Shown here piece by piece: positions 45,779 to 55,266 of a DNA stretch of 64,000 nucleotides. This stretch comes from Ignavibacteriota bacterium. GTDB lineage: Bacteria; Bacteroidota; Ignavibacteria; Ignavibacteriales; Ignavibacteriaceae. The stretch spans positions 3,664,001 to 3,728,000 of the forward strand of contig CP053447.1 in NCBI GenBank assembly GCA_013285425.1, in the 5' to 3' direction. A model generated the notes under the pieces. That model was not told the origin of the DNA, ran no database searches, and saw nothing but the letters and a program-made list of their open reading frames with translations. The position numbers were made by a program, and so were the translations under genes. Every line of letters starts with the position of its first letter. The stretch's first letter is position 1.

Positions 45779-46136
45779 AAATCCTCCGTGATTCTGATGT
45801 GTTAATTCCGGATTTTCCGGTTGTTTATTCCTTTGCAGAAGATTAAAAATCCGGAATTGAATTAATTACTTTAATTAAAATTAAGATTAAGAAATTCTAC
45901 TCAGCAGATAAACCCCCGTGACCAACTTTAATTATTCTTGAGCAGATTAATTCAGGATATGCTGTTAATACTATCCACATTCTTTGCTTCTGCAAATAGG
46001 GAAATGCAGAGATACAGAAATTTATCATTGTGGAAGTCATTTTTAGCTGCCTTTTTTTTATTTGACATTTTTGACTAAGCAAAGTTACAATAATATTTAT
46101 TAAAAGACGTTCAAGAATTTTTTTTCTTTTTAATGA
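45779..46136. other. Intergenic region with a long inverted repeat
   Basis: A perfect 13-bp inverted repeat AATTCCGGATTTT/AAAATCCGGAATT pairs 45,804-45,816 with 45,846-45,858 around a 29-base loop. No T run follows the stem on the strand of the porin gene. A 61-codon leftward frame at 45,897-46,082 has no family features and is not called. It may be a terminator-like or regulatory site for the porin or zinc-ribbon gene. Confidence 0.45.
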
Positions 46137-47357
46137 TCAAAACGCTGTTACAAAACCTAATCCAAATTCTCCGTATTTGTTGTTAAAGTCGTGAGAGTAC
46201 TCTGCAGTCAGTCTGATGTTTCTTTTAAGCAGATAACCAAAATGAACTGCTAATGAATTGACATCCTTACTTACTCTTTCGAGCAGATGATTTTCTAAGT
46301 TAACATAATTATACAAAGCAACAGCATACCATTTGCTTTCATCGCCATTCGGTTTGAAGACTAATTCCATAAAGCCACCTCTTATTCTGATTCCGGTACC
46401 ACTTATATTTCCTATGTTATACTTATGAAGGAAGAATGGGTTATCATCGTCTCTTTCAATATACTGAACATTTAATTCTAATGGTTCAAGACTGAATGTT
46501 GCATCAACCCCAAGCATCCAGGTTTCATTTTGTGGATATAATGTTTCTCCACTGATTAATGGTATAAGCCTTTCTGCCTTTCCAAGGTAACCGAAAGTAC
46601 CAAGCCTAAGATTTTCGTTGATATCCTGAGAAATTCTACCCATAAAATTTTTGTATTTATCATTGTCAAAAGTTCCGCTTAAAAACTCTTCACCTATACC
46701 TGTTCCGTTTACAATCAACAAAGAAATATCAGTTCCGCTTTCAAACCCATAGGAAAGTACTATTCCTCTGTCATAAGCCAAATCAACAAGTGATGTTCCC
46801 GGTCTGATTTTGTAGATATAATAATCACTATTGGTTAATCTTAACTCACGTTTAAATAACGGGTCACTTACCTGGAATTGCCCGACTGTAAGGTCAAGCT
46901 CACTTCCGAAAAGATTATTAAACATCAGTAGAGCATCCTCGATTTTTCCTTTCTTTCCATTTTCAAGAATGTAGTAAACATAATAAGCAACATCTTTAGT
47001 TAAAGATCCGCCTGAAAGAAGTTTAAACACAACCGGAGTTCCAAAATCAGATTGTTCATTGTTGTTTTTATTAAAAGTTATATTCCCGTCTATTCTTATT
47101 GCCAGCGGAAGATCACGGATTAGAGAAAGTTCAGGATCACCAGTATCAATAAAATATCTTGGTGCATCCTGATCCTTAAGCACAAAACCATTTCCAGCAA
47201 ACTCATCACCGTAAGGTTTTAAATTAGGAAATGGTGAATGACAAGTCTTGCAAGTCATATTATATTTTCTTGCAAAAGCAGGAATTGCAAATATATCGCT
47301 TGTAAGCATAGTGATAACGATTAAAGTCAAAGCTGCAGTATTAAATATTGTTTTCAT
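46137..47357 (-). CDS. Outer-membrane barrel protein with N-terminal heme c motif
   Basis: 406 residues. Signal peptide 1-24, then MTCKTCHSPFPNLKPYG with a CXXCH heme site at 36-40 in the first mature residues. The rest is alternating beta strands ending in an aromatic strand (EFGLGFVTAF), consistent with a porin-like barrel. It resembles cytochrome-bearing porins thought to carry electrons across the outer membrane or to pair with cytochromes. The neighbouring pentaheme cytochrome, 137 bases upstream on the same strand, is the likely partner. Exact role unknown. Confidence 0.75.
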   Translation of the reverse strand: MKTIFNTAALTLIVITMLTSDIFAIPAFARKYNMTCKTCHSPFPNLKPYGDEFAGNGFVLKDQDAPRYFIDTGDPELSLIRDLPLAIRIDGNITFNKNNNEQSDFGTPVVFKLLSGGSLTKDVAYYVYYILENGKKGKIEDALLMFNNLFGSELDLTVGQFQVSDPLFKRELRLTNSDYYIYKIRPGTSLVDLAYDRGIVLSYGFESGTDISLLIVNGTGIGEEFLSGTFDNDKYKNFMGRISQDINENLRLGTFGYLGKAERLIPLISGETLYPQNETWMLGVDATFSLEPLELNVQYIERDDDNPFFLHKYNIGNISGTGIRIRGGFMELVFKPNGDESKWYAVALYNYVNLENHLLERVSKDVNSLAVHFGYLLKRNIRLTAEYSHDFNNKYGEFGLGFVTAF

Positions 47358-47494
47358 TTTATTCCTCTTGTTTTATCTGAATTTTACCCTGAGCTTGCTG
47401 AAAGGTAACTTCACAAAACATATATTATGTTTCAACAAGCTCAGTCTTACAATAAGTTTGATGATACCAGTTTAAATACAGGATAATTAATCAA

Positions 47495-48853
47495 CTAAGG
47501 CAGCACTGTTACATAAGTTGAATGTTCATTTACTCTGATAATTTCTGATTCTTCATCAGGTACATTAAGAAAATCCGCAACCGGTTTTACTAATTTTTGA
47601 TAGTTTAAAACTGCTGTTACTTTTAATTTACCGGGTGCAACGCTGTATGGTAAGTTAAAAGTATAATGTTCCAGTTTTGTTTCACGCGGATCAATCCTGT
47701 AATCAACACCAAGAGACTTTGTATTCCATTGTTGAATTGTCATTCTGCCCTGAGGATCAAAGTACGGCATTCTGAAAATTCTATCTCCGATTGGAATTCC
47801 ATCTCTTTGTACACCTGTAAATCCCGGATCATTCTTAGCAATGCCCATGTCCTGATAAGCTAAAGCATCTGCGCTAATTGTGTATTCTTCACCTTCAAAT
47901 CCTTTTTTATCAACCGGCAGATGATAGACATTTCCTTTTACATCAATTGCTTCAACATGCATCCAGACAATTCTATCATCCACAGAACCTGTAGGAAATT
48001 TATGTCCGGTTTTCTGATTAAACAAAGCAACTGTAAACTTAACAACATCACCTGGCTCTGCTTCTTTAATATCCGGATGAATTCTTAATTCAATTGTTCC
48101 CTTAACTTTACCCGGATCGTGAGCACCGTGAAATAAATGCTGCCAGGCATCTGGATACTTTTTACCCATCGAAGCAGTATATCCTTCTGCTTTTGTCATA
48201 TGGCAGCTTTGACATTTTACACCTTCTTTGGAATAAGGTCCTTCTTTCCATTCTAAGTGAGTTGACTTTACCCAAATACCATAAGGCGACATTTCATTAT
48301 GACAAGTGCCGCAAAACTCAGCAGTGCCTAAAAAATCTGATTTAATAATTTTATGTTCAGGGGAATTTCCCGTACCACGAGGTCCGTACTTTGTTTTTCC
48401 ATCAGCAGGATTTGAAATAAAATTAAAATTATACGGCACGTCGCCTTTAAATCCTGACACTGTATGGCAAACATCGCATGATACTGATTCGTTAGCCCGG
48501 GAGTTAAATTCTGGTCTTGGCGGCGGAACATCTCCCGCAAAAAACGCAATAGGTGTATGACAGCCATTGCAGCCAGCTTTTACCTCTGCAACTTTTTCAT
48601 CTTTTTCAGCATGTGGAACTGCAAGCTCAAAGTATTCAATTTCATCCCAATGATGAGTATATGCCTGCGACATCATCGCCTGCTTCCATTGCTGATAGAT
48701 ATCAACATGACAAGAAGCACCGCAAAACTCAGGAGTTTTGTAATCATCATATTTTTTAGTTCCCAATGCTTCATCACCGGCTTTATCCTGAGCGTCAATT
48801 TTGCTGCAGAAACACAGGATGGAAAAAAAGATAAACAACTTAAGATAATTCAT
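47495..48853 (-). CDS. Multiheme cytochrome c (c554-like)
   Basis: 452 residues with a signal peptide (about 1-21). Heme motifs in order: CGASCH (44-49, a CX3CH form), CNGCH, CDVCH, CGTCH and CQSCH, so four canonical and one three-spaced site. The first lies in a stretch of the cytochrome c554 family (CGASCHVDIYQQWKQ). The C-terminal 180 residues are a beta-sandwich (VKFTVALFNQKTGHKFP). Periplasmic or surface electron transfer is likely, perhaps with the heme-bearing porin downstream. Extracellular iron, nitrogen or sulfur acceptors are all possible. Confidence 0.82.
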   Translation of the reverse strand: MNYLKLFIFFSILCFCSKIDAQDKAGDEALGTKKYDDYKTPEFCGASCHVDIYQQWKQAMMSQAYTHHWDEIEYFELAVPHAEKDEKVAEVKAGCNGCHTPIAFFAGDVPPPRPEFNSRANESVSCDVCHTVSGFKGDVPYNFNFISNPADGKTKYGPRGTGNSPEHKIIKSDFLGTAEFCGTCHNEMSPYGIWVKSTHLEWKEGPYSKEGVKCQSCHMTKAEGYTASMGKKYPDAWQHLFHGAHDPGKVKGTIELRIHPDIKEAEPGDVVKFTVALFNQKTGHKFPTGSVDDRIVWMHVEAIDVKGNVYHLPVDKKGFEGEEYTISADALAYQDMGIAKNDPGFTGVQRDGIPIGDRIFRMPYFDPQGRMTIQQWNTKSLGVDYRIDPRETKLEHYTFNLPYSVAPGKLKVTAVLNYQKLVKPVADFLNVPDEESEIIRVNEHSTYVTVLP

Positions 48854-49208
48854 AAGTTACCTCTGATTTGAAATTATAATGAAGGATATTTTTGGAAAGA
48901 TGAAATGACAACAGAATTCCAAAGAGGCAACTTTGTTAAATTGCATACCGGATGAACTGCTCGTTATCGATGTAAATAAATAAAACAACATTGACTTTCC
49001 GCTGTCATACCGTAAGATAAAAAAATATTTATTCAATTGCCTTAGACAAATTCCGGCAAAACTTTTTTTAGTTAATTTCAAAGTTCCGGATCTGTAGTTG
49101 GATAATTAATATTTAATACGACTAATTGGTCGAATAAATAAGGACATGAAATTGAGAAAAAATCTCTAATTTTGCTTTGCAGTTTAATTAAATTAATCAG
49201 GAGAGAAT
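48854..49208. other. Intergenic region between divergent genes
   Basis: It separates the leftward cytochrome from the rightward TM1266-like gene. It contains a CGACTAATTGGTCG imperfect palindrome at about 49,119 that could be an operator near the latter's promoter. AGGAGAG before the ATG at 49,209 gives its ribosome binding site. Nothing else seen. Confidence 0.4.
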
Positions 49209-49508
49209 ATGAAAACCATATTATTAATTCTTATCGGTCAAAGAAAACAAGCCGCAGTTCAGGTTCAAAAAGTTTTAACAGGCTGGGGATGTATGATCAA
49301 AACAAGATTAGGCATTCACGATGGTGTTATGGAAAACTGCAGCGAACAAGGATTGCTGTTACTTGAGCTTGCCGGTGAAAGAAAAAAAATGGATGAGCTT
49401 GCAAGAAAAGTTTCTTTGATAAAAGGTGTTTCATCAAAGCTAATTGATCTGAAAATTCCTAAGGACAAAAAACCTGTTAAGACTGCTGCTTCAAAAAAGG
49501 CAAAGTAA
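49209..49508 (+). CDS. TM1266-like iron-only hydrogenase system regulator
   Basis: 99 residues with an ACT/NikR-like ferredoxin fold. The order GQRKQAAVQVQKVLTGWG, RLGIHDG and ELAGERKKMDELARK followed by a GVSSKLIDL strand matches the small family named after TM1266, which lies beside [FeFe]-hydrogenase genes. It ends in a Lys-rich tail. The last 32 bases overlap the 3' end of the histidine kinase gene tail to tail. Probably a regulator or maturation factor for the hydrogenase operon. Confidence 0.75.
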   Translation: MKTILLILIGQRKQAAVQVQKVLTGWGCMIKTRLGIHDGVMENCSEQGLLLLELAGERKKMDELARKVSLIKGVSSKLIDLKIPKDKKPVKTAASKKAK

Positions 49509-50865
49509 TTTTAACACAGGTTCCGGGATATTTATTTGTGGAAAGATGCGATGGACTTTGAATATCAATAGTGCCGTTGTGTCTTTCTACAATTTGTTTA
49601 ACTACAGATAATCCCAAACCGGAACCCTCTGCATTAAATTGTTTTATGTTGCTTGCCCTGTAAAAATCCGTAAATATTTTCTGTAAATCTTGTTTAGGTA
49701 TTCCGATTCCGTTATCGCAAACTTTAATTATCAGATTTGCACTATCTTCTTCAACATTGATTTCAACAAGTCCATCCATATTATTATACTTAATTGCATT
49801 GCTTATAATATTTGATAAAGCAATCTGTAAAAGAAACGGATCTCCTTCGATTTTATGCTTGTCTTTTCGTTTATTGTTTAATGTCAGCCTAACACCTTTT
49901 GCATCTGCGTTAACTTTTGCAACTTTAATTGCCCTTGCCAGTATGGATGCAATATCAACTTCCACTTTGGTGAAAGAATCTTCTAATCTTAACTTTGATA
50001 TCTTAAGTACATTATTGATAAGTTCAATTGCTTCCTCAGATCTTCTTCTTGCCCGAACAAGTTTTTCTTCAACAACTTCATCAAGCGGACCTAAAAATTT
50101 CTGGAGAACAAGATCAAGATACGAATGAACTGCAGCAAGCGGAGTTTTGATTTCGTGAACAATTCCGGAAATATATTTCTGCTTTTCTTTTTCAGCAGCG
50201 TTTATTTTATCAATTGATTCAAGTAACTGTTGTTCCCGAACATACAGCTGATTAGCCATCCTGTTGGCTATCAGAACGATTATAAAAATCAGAAAAGCAA
50301 AACTTGCATTTATTGCAAGCACGTAATTAAACTGCTGATGAAGCGGGTATGATAAAAAACCTGCAATATGATAGTGAGTTATGATAGAGTAATACTCACC
50401 TATTGTTATTGCCCAAAATGCCAGCACTATAATTACAGCAAAACTATAAACAACAAATCCAGGCAAAATCAAGCTTCCAACTATCATATGTATGACAAAA
50501 AACAACAAAAGAGGGGACTCAACACTTCCCGTAAAATACACAACAAGCATCAGCGCTAACAGATCAGAAATCATTTGCAGAACAGAAAGGTGGAGCGGAT
50601 TAAATTTATCAGCGTCGTGTTTAAGAAATTGTCTTAAATAATGAAAAATAAAATTGTAAATCAGAATTGAAAAAGTAATAACTAATAATGCAGTTTGCTG
50701 CTCAGCATCAAGTACAATACCCATAAAGTATTTAGGAAAAATAATAAAGAAGAGAAGCATCGCCACAGCACCGTAGCGCAGTTTGATAAACCAAAGATTT
50801 CTTCTTCGTATCGTTAACCAGAATTCTTCATAGTGTTTTGCCCAGAGCGGAACAAGATTAAACAT
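49477..50865 (-). CDS. Sensor histidine kinase of hydrogenase cluster
   Basis: 462 residues. About six membrane helices in the first 195 residues, with no long periplasmic loop, suggest sensing in or near the membrane. A coiled linker leads to HEIKTPLAAVHSY with the phosphorylated His near 235, then an N box (NIISNAIKYN), G1 DNGIGIP and G2 GSGLGLSVVKQ. It closes an operon led by a receiver-only response regulator, 80 bases after hydA. It may sense redox or hydrogen state. Confidence 0.9.
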   Translation of the reverse strand: MFNLVPLWAKHYEEFWLTIRRRNLWFIKLRYGAVAMLLFFIIFPKYFMGIVLDAEQQTALLVITFSILIYNFIFHYLRQFLKHDADKFNPLHLSVLQMISDLLALMLVVYFTGSVESPLLLFFVIHMIVGSLILPGFVVYSFAVIIVLAFWAITIGEYYSIITHYHIAGFLSYPLHQQFNYVLAINASFAFLIFIIVLIANRMANQLYVREQQLLESIDKINAAEKEKQKYISGIVHEIKTPLAAVHSYLDLVLQKFLGPLDEVVEEKLVRARRRSEEAIELINNVLKISKLRLEDSFTKVEVDIASILARAIKVAKVNADAKGVRLTLNNKRKDKHKIEGDPFLLQIALSNIISNAIKYNNMDGLVEINVEEDSANLIIKVCDNGIGIPKQDLQKIFTDFYRASNIKQFNAEGSGLGLSVVKQIVERHNGTIDIQSPSHLSTNKYPGTCVKITLPFLKQQS

Positions 50866-50945
50866 TGCAGTCTCTTATTAATCTATGTAAAAATAAAAAG
50901 GCAGATGTCAATTACGAGCATCTGCCAGTTTAATCAAAAGGAAAT

Positions 50946-52856
50946 CTAAGCTATGTATTTTCCTCTTTTAATATAATGTGTATGAAGCAGTTTATGAGAA
51001 ATTTTTCCACAAGGTCCATCAGTTAAAAATATATCATATATTTCTGCTACGTGTCTGTTTTCATGAGATTTTCTTACAGGCAGTGAATTATCTTCGTCAT
51101 AAATTGCCTTTGCACGCATTTTTCTGATCTCTTCATTAGTAGGTATTGGCTGACCGCCGCCGCCTATACAGCCGCCGGGACAAGCCATAAATTCAATAAA
51201 GTGACATTCGCTGAATTTACCGCCGGCTTTAATGTCATCCATTATTTTTTTTGCATTTGCAGTACCGTGTGCAACTGCAATTTTTAATGTAGCACCCTTC
51301 AGCCAATTCCAATCAGGTACTAAATGCTGTAAGATTTTAGGGACAGGACCAACTTCGGTAATTGGTATTTCAGCATATTTAATTCCTTCAAATCCGCGGA
51401 CAGGAGTTATATCTGCATTTGCAAATACATCTTCAATTTTATTACCTGTTACCAGTTCGAAAACTGTTCTAAGTGCAGCTTCCATAACACCGCCGGTTGC
51501 ACCAAAGATTAATCCGGCTCCGGAGGCTTCTCCGAACGGATCATCAAAATTTGATTTGGGCATTTCAGGTAAATAAATTCCTGCTTCCTGAATCATTTGT
51601 CCAAGTTCGCGTGTTGTTAATCCGAAATCAACATCCTTATAACCTGAATCCATCATTTCAGGACGGTTACATTCAAACTTTTTAGCTGCACAAGGCATTA
51701 AAGCAACAGATACAATATCTTTTGGATCGATTCCTTTTTTCTGTGCGTAAAAAGTTTTAATCAACGCACCGAACATTTGCTGAGGTGATTTTGCAGAGCT
51801 TAGATTATCAATGTATTCAGGATAAAAGTGTTCAAGATATTTTACCCAGCCAGGTGAACAAGAAGTAAATTGCGGAAGAGCCGTTTGCTCTTTTTTTACC
51901 AAGGCTTTGTAAAGCCTTAATATTAATTCTGTTCCTTCTTCAATGATAGTTAAATCCGCTGTAAAGTTTGTATCAAACACAACATCAAAACCGATTCGGC
52001 GCAAAGCTGTGTTAAGTTCACCGGTAAAAGATTTACCCGGTTCAAGACCAAACACCTCTCCGATAGCTGCACGCGGTGATGGTGCTGTTTGAATAACAAC
52101 ATGCTTTGTAGGATCGTCAATGGCATTCCAAATAACATCGGATGGATCATTTGCTCTTAGCGCACCGGTTGGACAGCGGTTAATACATTGACCACAATTA
52201 ATACAAATAACATCAGCTAACGGTTTTTCTAAAAATGTACCGATATGTGTTTTATCGCCGCGGTCAATTGCTTCAAGAACTCCAACTTCCTGCAAATCAA
52301 TACAGGTTCTTACGCATCTTCTGCAATTAACACATTTGTTCATATCGCGGACAACAGAATAAGATGAAAGATCCATTTCATAAACAGGTTCCTGAACATG
52401 ACCAAAAGTATATGAGTCAACCCCATATTCTTTAGCAAGAGTCTGAAGTTCGCAATTGTTATTTCTAACACAGGAATAACATTCACCGTAGTGCTCGCTA
52501 AGTAAAAGATCAATTATATGTCTTCTTGCTTTACGAACCATAGGGCTTGATGTTTTTATTTTAATAGGAGCTGTTATCGGAAACGAGCAAGCCGTTTGAA
52601 GAGTTCTCATCCCTTCAACTTCTACAACACATATTCTGCAATTGCCTGCGATGCAAAGATCGGGATGATGACAAAGAGTCGGAACGTGAATCTGATTTTC
52701 TTTACAGGCATCAAGTATTGTTTGTCCGAATAAAACCTGAACTTTCTTTTCGTTAATTTCAACAGTAACCTTACTTCCGATTCCATCTTCTAATGCTGGT
52801 TTTTCAACGACAAGTGGCTGCTGAGATTTTGGTGCTCTTAATTTTTCTTTCATCAC
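50946..52856 (-). CDS. hydA: [FeFe]-hydrogenase catalytic subunit (trimeric, HydABC type)
   Basis: 636 residues. From the N-terminus: a 2Fe-2S domain (CHHPDLCIAGNCRICVVE), a His-Cys cluster site (HYGECYSCVRNNNC), two 4Fe-4S motifs (CVNCRRCVRTC and CINCGQCINRCP), then the H-cluster domain. L1 reads FTSCSPGW, so the second Cys of the usual TSCCPGW, the proton-relay residue, is Ser. L2 is MPCAAKKFEC and L3 EFMACPGGCIGGGGQP. A small-subunit-like C-terminal tail follows. It overlaps hydB by 4 bases. With the NuoF- and NuoE-like subunits it should couple NADH and ferredoxin to hydrogen. No maturases hydE/F/G in the window. Confidence 0.94.
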   Translation of the reverse strand: MMKEKLRAPKSQQPLVVEKPALEDGIGSKVTVEINEKKVQVLFGQTILDACKENQIHVPTLCHHPDLCIAGNCRICVVEVEGMRTLQTACSFPITAPIKIKTSSPMVRKARRHIIDLLLSEHYGECYSCVRNNNCELQTLAKEYGVDSYTFGHVQEPVYEMDLSSYSVVRDMNKCVNCRRCVRTCIDLQEVGVLEAIDRGDKTHIGTFLEKPLADVICINCGQCINRCPTGALRANDPSDVIWNAIDDPTKHVVIQTAPSPRAAIGEVFGLEPGKSFTGELNTALRRIGFDVVFDTNFTADLTIIEEGTELILRLYKALVKKEQTALPQFTSCSPGWVKYLEHFYPEYIDNLSSAKSPQQMFGALIKTFYAQKKGIDPKDIVSVALMPCAAKKFECNRPEMMDSGYKDVDFGLTTRELGQMIQEAGIYLPEMPKSNFDDPFGEASGAGLIFGATGGVMEAALRTVFELVTGNKIEDVFANADITPVRGFEGIKYAEIPITEVGPVPKILQHLVPDWNWLKGATLKIAVAHGTANAKKIMDDIKAGGKFSECHFIEFMACPGGCIGGGGQPIPTNEEIRKMRAKAIYDEDNSLPVRKSHENRHVAEIYDIFLTDGPCGKISHKLLHTHYIKRGKYIA

Positions 52857-54088
52857 TTACCTGCCTTTCCATTATATCCGTTAATTACTGTTGTGTGAAA
52901 GATTTCATCTTTGAAATTTTCAAGTATTGAGAGAAAAGAATTAGGACTTGATTGACCTAATCCGCATTTGGAAGCAACTTGCATAGTTTTTCCCAACTCT
53001 TTAAGTGTGTTGATATATTTAAATGTAAACTCACCGCGTTCAATCATTTCTACTCCCTCAAGAAGTTTTATATTTCCAATTCTGCAAGGAGTACATTGCC
53101 CGCAGGATTCTTCGACAAAAAACTCCATGAAATTTTTAAGAACGTGGAGCATATTTCTCGATTCATTAAATATAATTACGGATCCGCCGGTCGGGATATC
53201 TTCATAACCAAGTTTACGGTCGAATTGTGATTTTGGAATACAAATACCTGATGCACCTCCGACCTGCACTGCTTTTGTATTTCTGGCGCCAACAAGTTCA
53301 AGTAATTCATTTATAGATGTTCCCCAGGGAAGTTCATATACTCCTGGTTTTTCACAATCACCTGACACTGAAAATAATTTTGATCCGGTTGATCTATCAG
53401 TTCCGAATTTCTTAAACCAACTGCCGCCCTTTGTAATAATATGAGGAACGGCGGCGAGTGTTTCAACATTATTAACAGAAGTAGGATAACCCATATAGCC
53501 TGTATTAACAGGGAAGGGAGGTCTGTTGCGAGGTTCACCTCTGTGTCCTTCAAGTGATTCTATAAGCGCTGTTTCTTCACCGCATACATAAGCACCTGAT
53601 CCTAATCTGATTGAAATATCAAAAGAGAAGTCCGTCCCGAGTATGCCTTCACCTAAAAAATTATTTTCTCTCATATTCGCGAGATAATTTTCTAACTGTT
53701 CTAACAGATATTCATACTCAGCACGCAGATATACTATTCCGGTTTGTGCACCTATGGTATATCCGCAGATTACCATTCCTTCAAAGACTAATTGAGGATA
53801 TTCCATTAAAAGTACGCGGTCTTTAAATGTTCCCGGCTCTCCTTCATCAGCATTACACACAATAAATTTTTTATCAGCTTTAGCAGCAGCAGTTAACATC
53901 CATTTGGTAGAGGTAGGAAATCCAGCTCCGCCTCTTCCTTTTAAACCTGAATCTTTAATTTCAAAAAGAATATCCTCTCTTTTTTGTTTAACTGTTTTTT
54001 TGATTGCTTCTCCTTTTTTATATGGAGAAAACAGAACAGGACCGGTTCTTTCAGTTTTTATAATACTGTTTTCTAAGTGTGTTTTCAT
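52853..54088 (-). CDS. hydB: NuoF-like flavin subunit of hydrogenase
   Basis: 411 residues, shorter than Thermotoga-type HydB because the N-terminal 2Fe-2S and C-terminal 4Fe-4S ferredoxin domains are missing. GLKGRGGAGFPTSTKW and CNADEGEPGTFKDR are FMN and NADH sites; SGAYVCGEETALIESLEG follows. CGQCTPCRIG near the end binds the 4Fe-4S cluster. It carries electrons between NAD(H) and HydA. Lies 9 bases after the NuoE-like gene. Confidence 0.93.
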   Translation of the reverse strand: MKTHLENSIIKTERTGPVLFSPYKKGEAIKKTVKQKREDILFEIKDSGLKGRGGAGFPTSTKWMLTAAAKADKKFIVCNADEGEPGTFKDRVLLMEYPQLVFEGMVICGYTIGAQTGIVYLRAEYEYLLEQLENYLANMRENNFLGEGILGTDFSFDISIRLGSGAYVCGEETALIESLEGHRGEPRNRPPFPVNTGYMGYPTSVNNVETLAAVPHIITKGGSWFKKFGTDRSTGSKLFSVSGDCEKPGVYELPWGTSINELLELVGARNTKAVQVGGASGICIPKSQFDRKLGYEDIPTGGSVIIFNESRNMLHVLKNFMEFFVEESCGQCTPCRIGNIKLLEGVEMIERGEFTFKYINTLKELGKTMQVASKCGLGQSSPNSFLSILENFKDEIFHTTVINGYNGKAGK

Positions 54089-54097
54089 TTCTCCTCC

Positions 54098-54571
54098 CTA
54101 CTTTATTTCATTAAGAATATTAACAGCTTTTTCGGGATCAAGTTTTGTATAAACACGATCGTTAACTATCATAGCTGGTCCCTGATCGCACATACCAATG
54201 CAGTTTGTAAACTCAAGAGTTATACGATTATCTTTGGTTGTTTCGCCAAATTTTATTCCAAGTTCCCGCTCAATTGCCTGAACAATTTTTGATTTGTTAG
54301 CCATATCGCAGGAGATAGTCCGGCACAATCTTACAATATTTCTACCTGTGGGTTTGGAATGAAGAAAAGAATAAAAAGATATCACACTAAAAACCTCGAC
54401 AGGGTGAATATCAAGTAATCTTGCAACTTCCTGCTGTGCAAAATCATTAATATAACTGTGCTTTCTTTGGATTGCCTGAAGCACAGGCATAAGAGATGAC
54501 CGGTCTTTTCCGTATTTATTTACATAGCCCTCTATCTCTTCGGAGAGAGCGTTTTTTTCAACTACAAGCAT
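54098..54571 (-). CDS. hydC: NuoE-like 2Fe-2S subunit of hydrogenase
   Basis: 157 residues, the full length of the thioredoxin-like 2Fe-2S family. Helical N-terminus (LMPVLQAIQRKHSYI), then CRTISC with a four-residue gap and CIGMC with a three-residue gap for the cluster. It is the third part of the trimeric hydrogenase. It lies 5 bases after the response regulator gene. Confidence 0.92.
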   Translation of the reverse strand: MLVVEKNALSEEIEGYVNKYGKDRSSLMPVLQAIQRKHSYINDFAQQEVARLLDIHPVEVFSVISFYSFLHSKPTGRNIVRLCRTISCDMANKSKIVQAIERELGIKFGETTKDNRITLEFTNCIGMCDQGPAMIVNDRVYTKLDPEKAVNILNEIK

Positions 54572-54576
54572 TTACT

Positions 54577-54957
54577 CTACTCCTTTAAATGAATTGCTAG
54601 AAGTTTTTCTACTTTATCAACCAGTGTTTCAGGTGATATTGGTTTTTCTACGAAATCATCAACAGGAACCATTTCGCTGGCTCCGAATTCCATTCCCAAT
54701 GATTTTGATACAGATGTGTACATAATTATCGGTGTGTCAATGTTCATCTTACGGAATTTTTGAGCTAAGAAAAATCCATCATCAGGTTCAATCATCATTA
54801 CATCCAGAATTATTAAATCCGGATTTTGTTCCATAACGATTTTGTAACCATCAGTTGGATTTGATGCTGTGATGACATCGTATCCTTTTGATGTTAATAC
54901 CAAACTACTGGCATCAACAATATCAGGATCGTCGTCTATTATTGCTATTTTGGCCAT
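54577..54957 (-). CDS. Stand-alone response regulator receiver
   Basis: 126 residues, a single CheY-like receiver: DDD acidic pocket near residues 8-10, phosphorylated Asp in LIILDVMM, Thr in MYTSVS and Lys in EKPISPE. No output domain, so it acts by protein contact or as phosphate relay. First gene of the hydrogenase operon; the histidine kinase at the other end is the obvious partner. Confidence 0.92.
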   Translation of the reverse strand: MAKIAIIDDDPDIVDASSLVLTSKGYDVITASNPTDGYKIVMEQNPDLIILDVMMIEPDDGFFLAQKFRKMNIDTPIIMYTSVSKSLGMEFGASEMVPVDDFVEKPISPETLVDKVEKLLAIHLKE

Positions 54958-55266
54958 TGTTTATCCCCTACAGATAAATTGATGGAAGATATAGTTAATT
55001 AGTAAAAAAATATCGCACTACTCAATTAACATATTAAATGCCATTTTACTTTATAGTAAATAATTATTTTTATTTAATTAGTGCGGGAATTAAATATTTT
55101 AGTATTGTAATTTTCTTATAACTAAGAACAATTACTTCTCAAATAAGATATGCTGTTTATTAGCTTTTGCTAAACAAAAAATAATGATAAATACTAAGCG
55201 AGCTAAAAATTAAATATTGGCATTTGACAATATTTTTTTGAAATGTATCTGTATTATTATTCTATT
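54958..55266. promoter_or_regulatory. Divergent region between hydrogenase operon and methyltransferase
   Basis: About 300 very AT-rich bases. It must hold the hydrogenase operon promoter on the left. Nothing with convincing dyad symmetry or repeats was found. Confidence 0.35.

Noticed and set aside
45897..46082. Leftward frame of 61 codons
   Set aside because: No recognisable motif, no good ribosome binding site, and unusual composition; treated as chance in an intergenic region.
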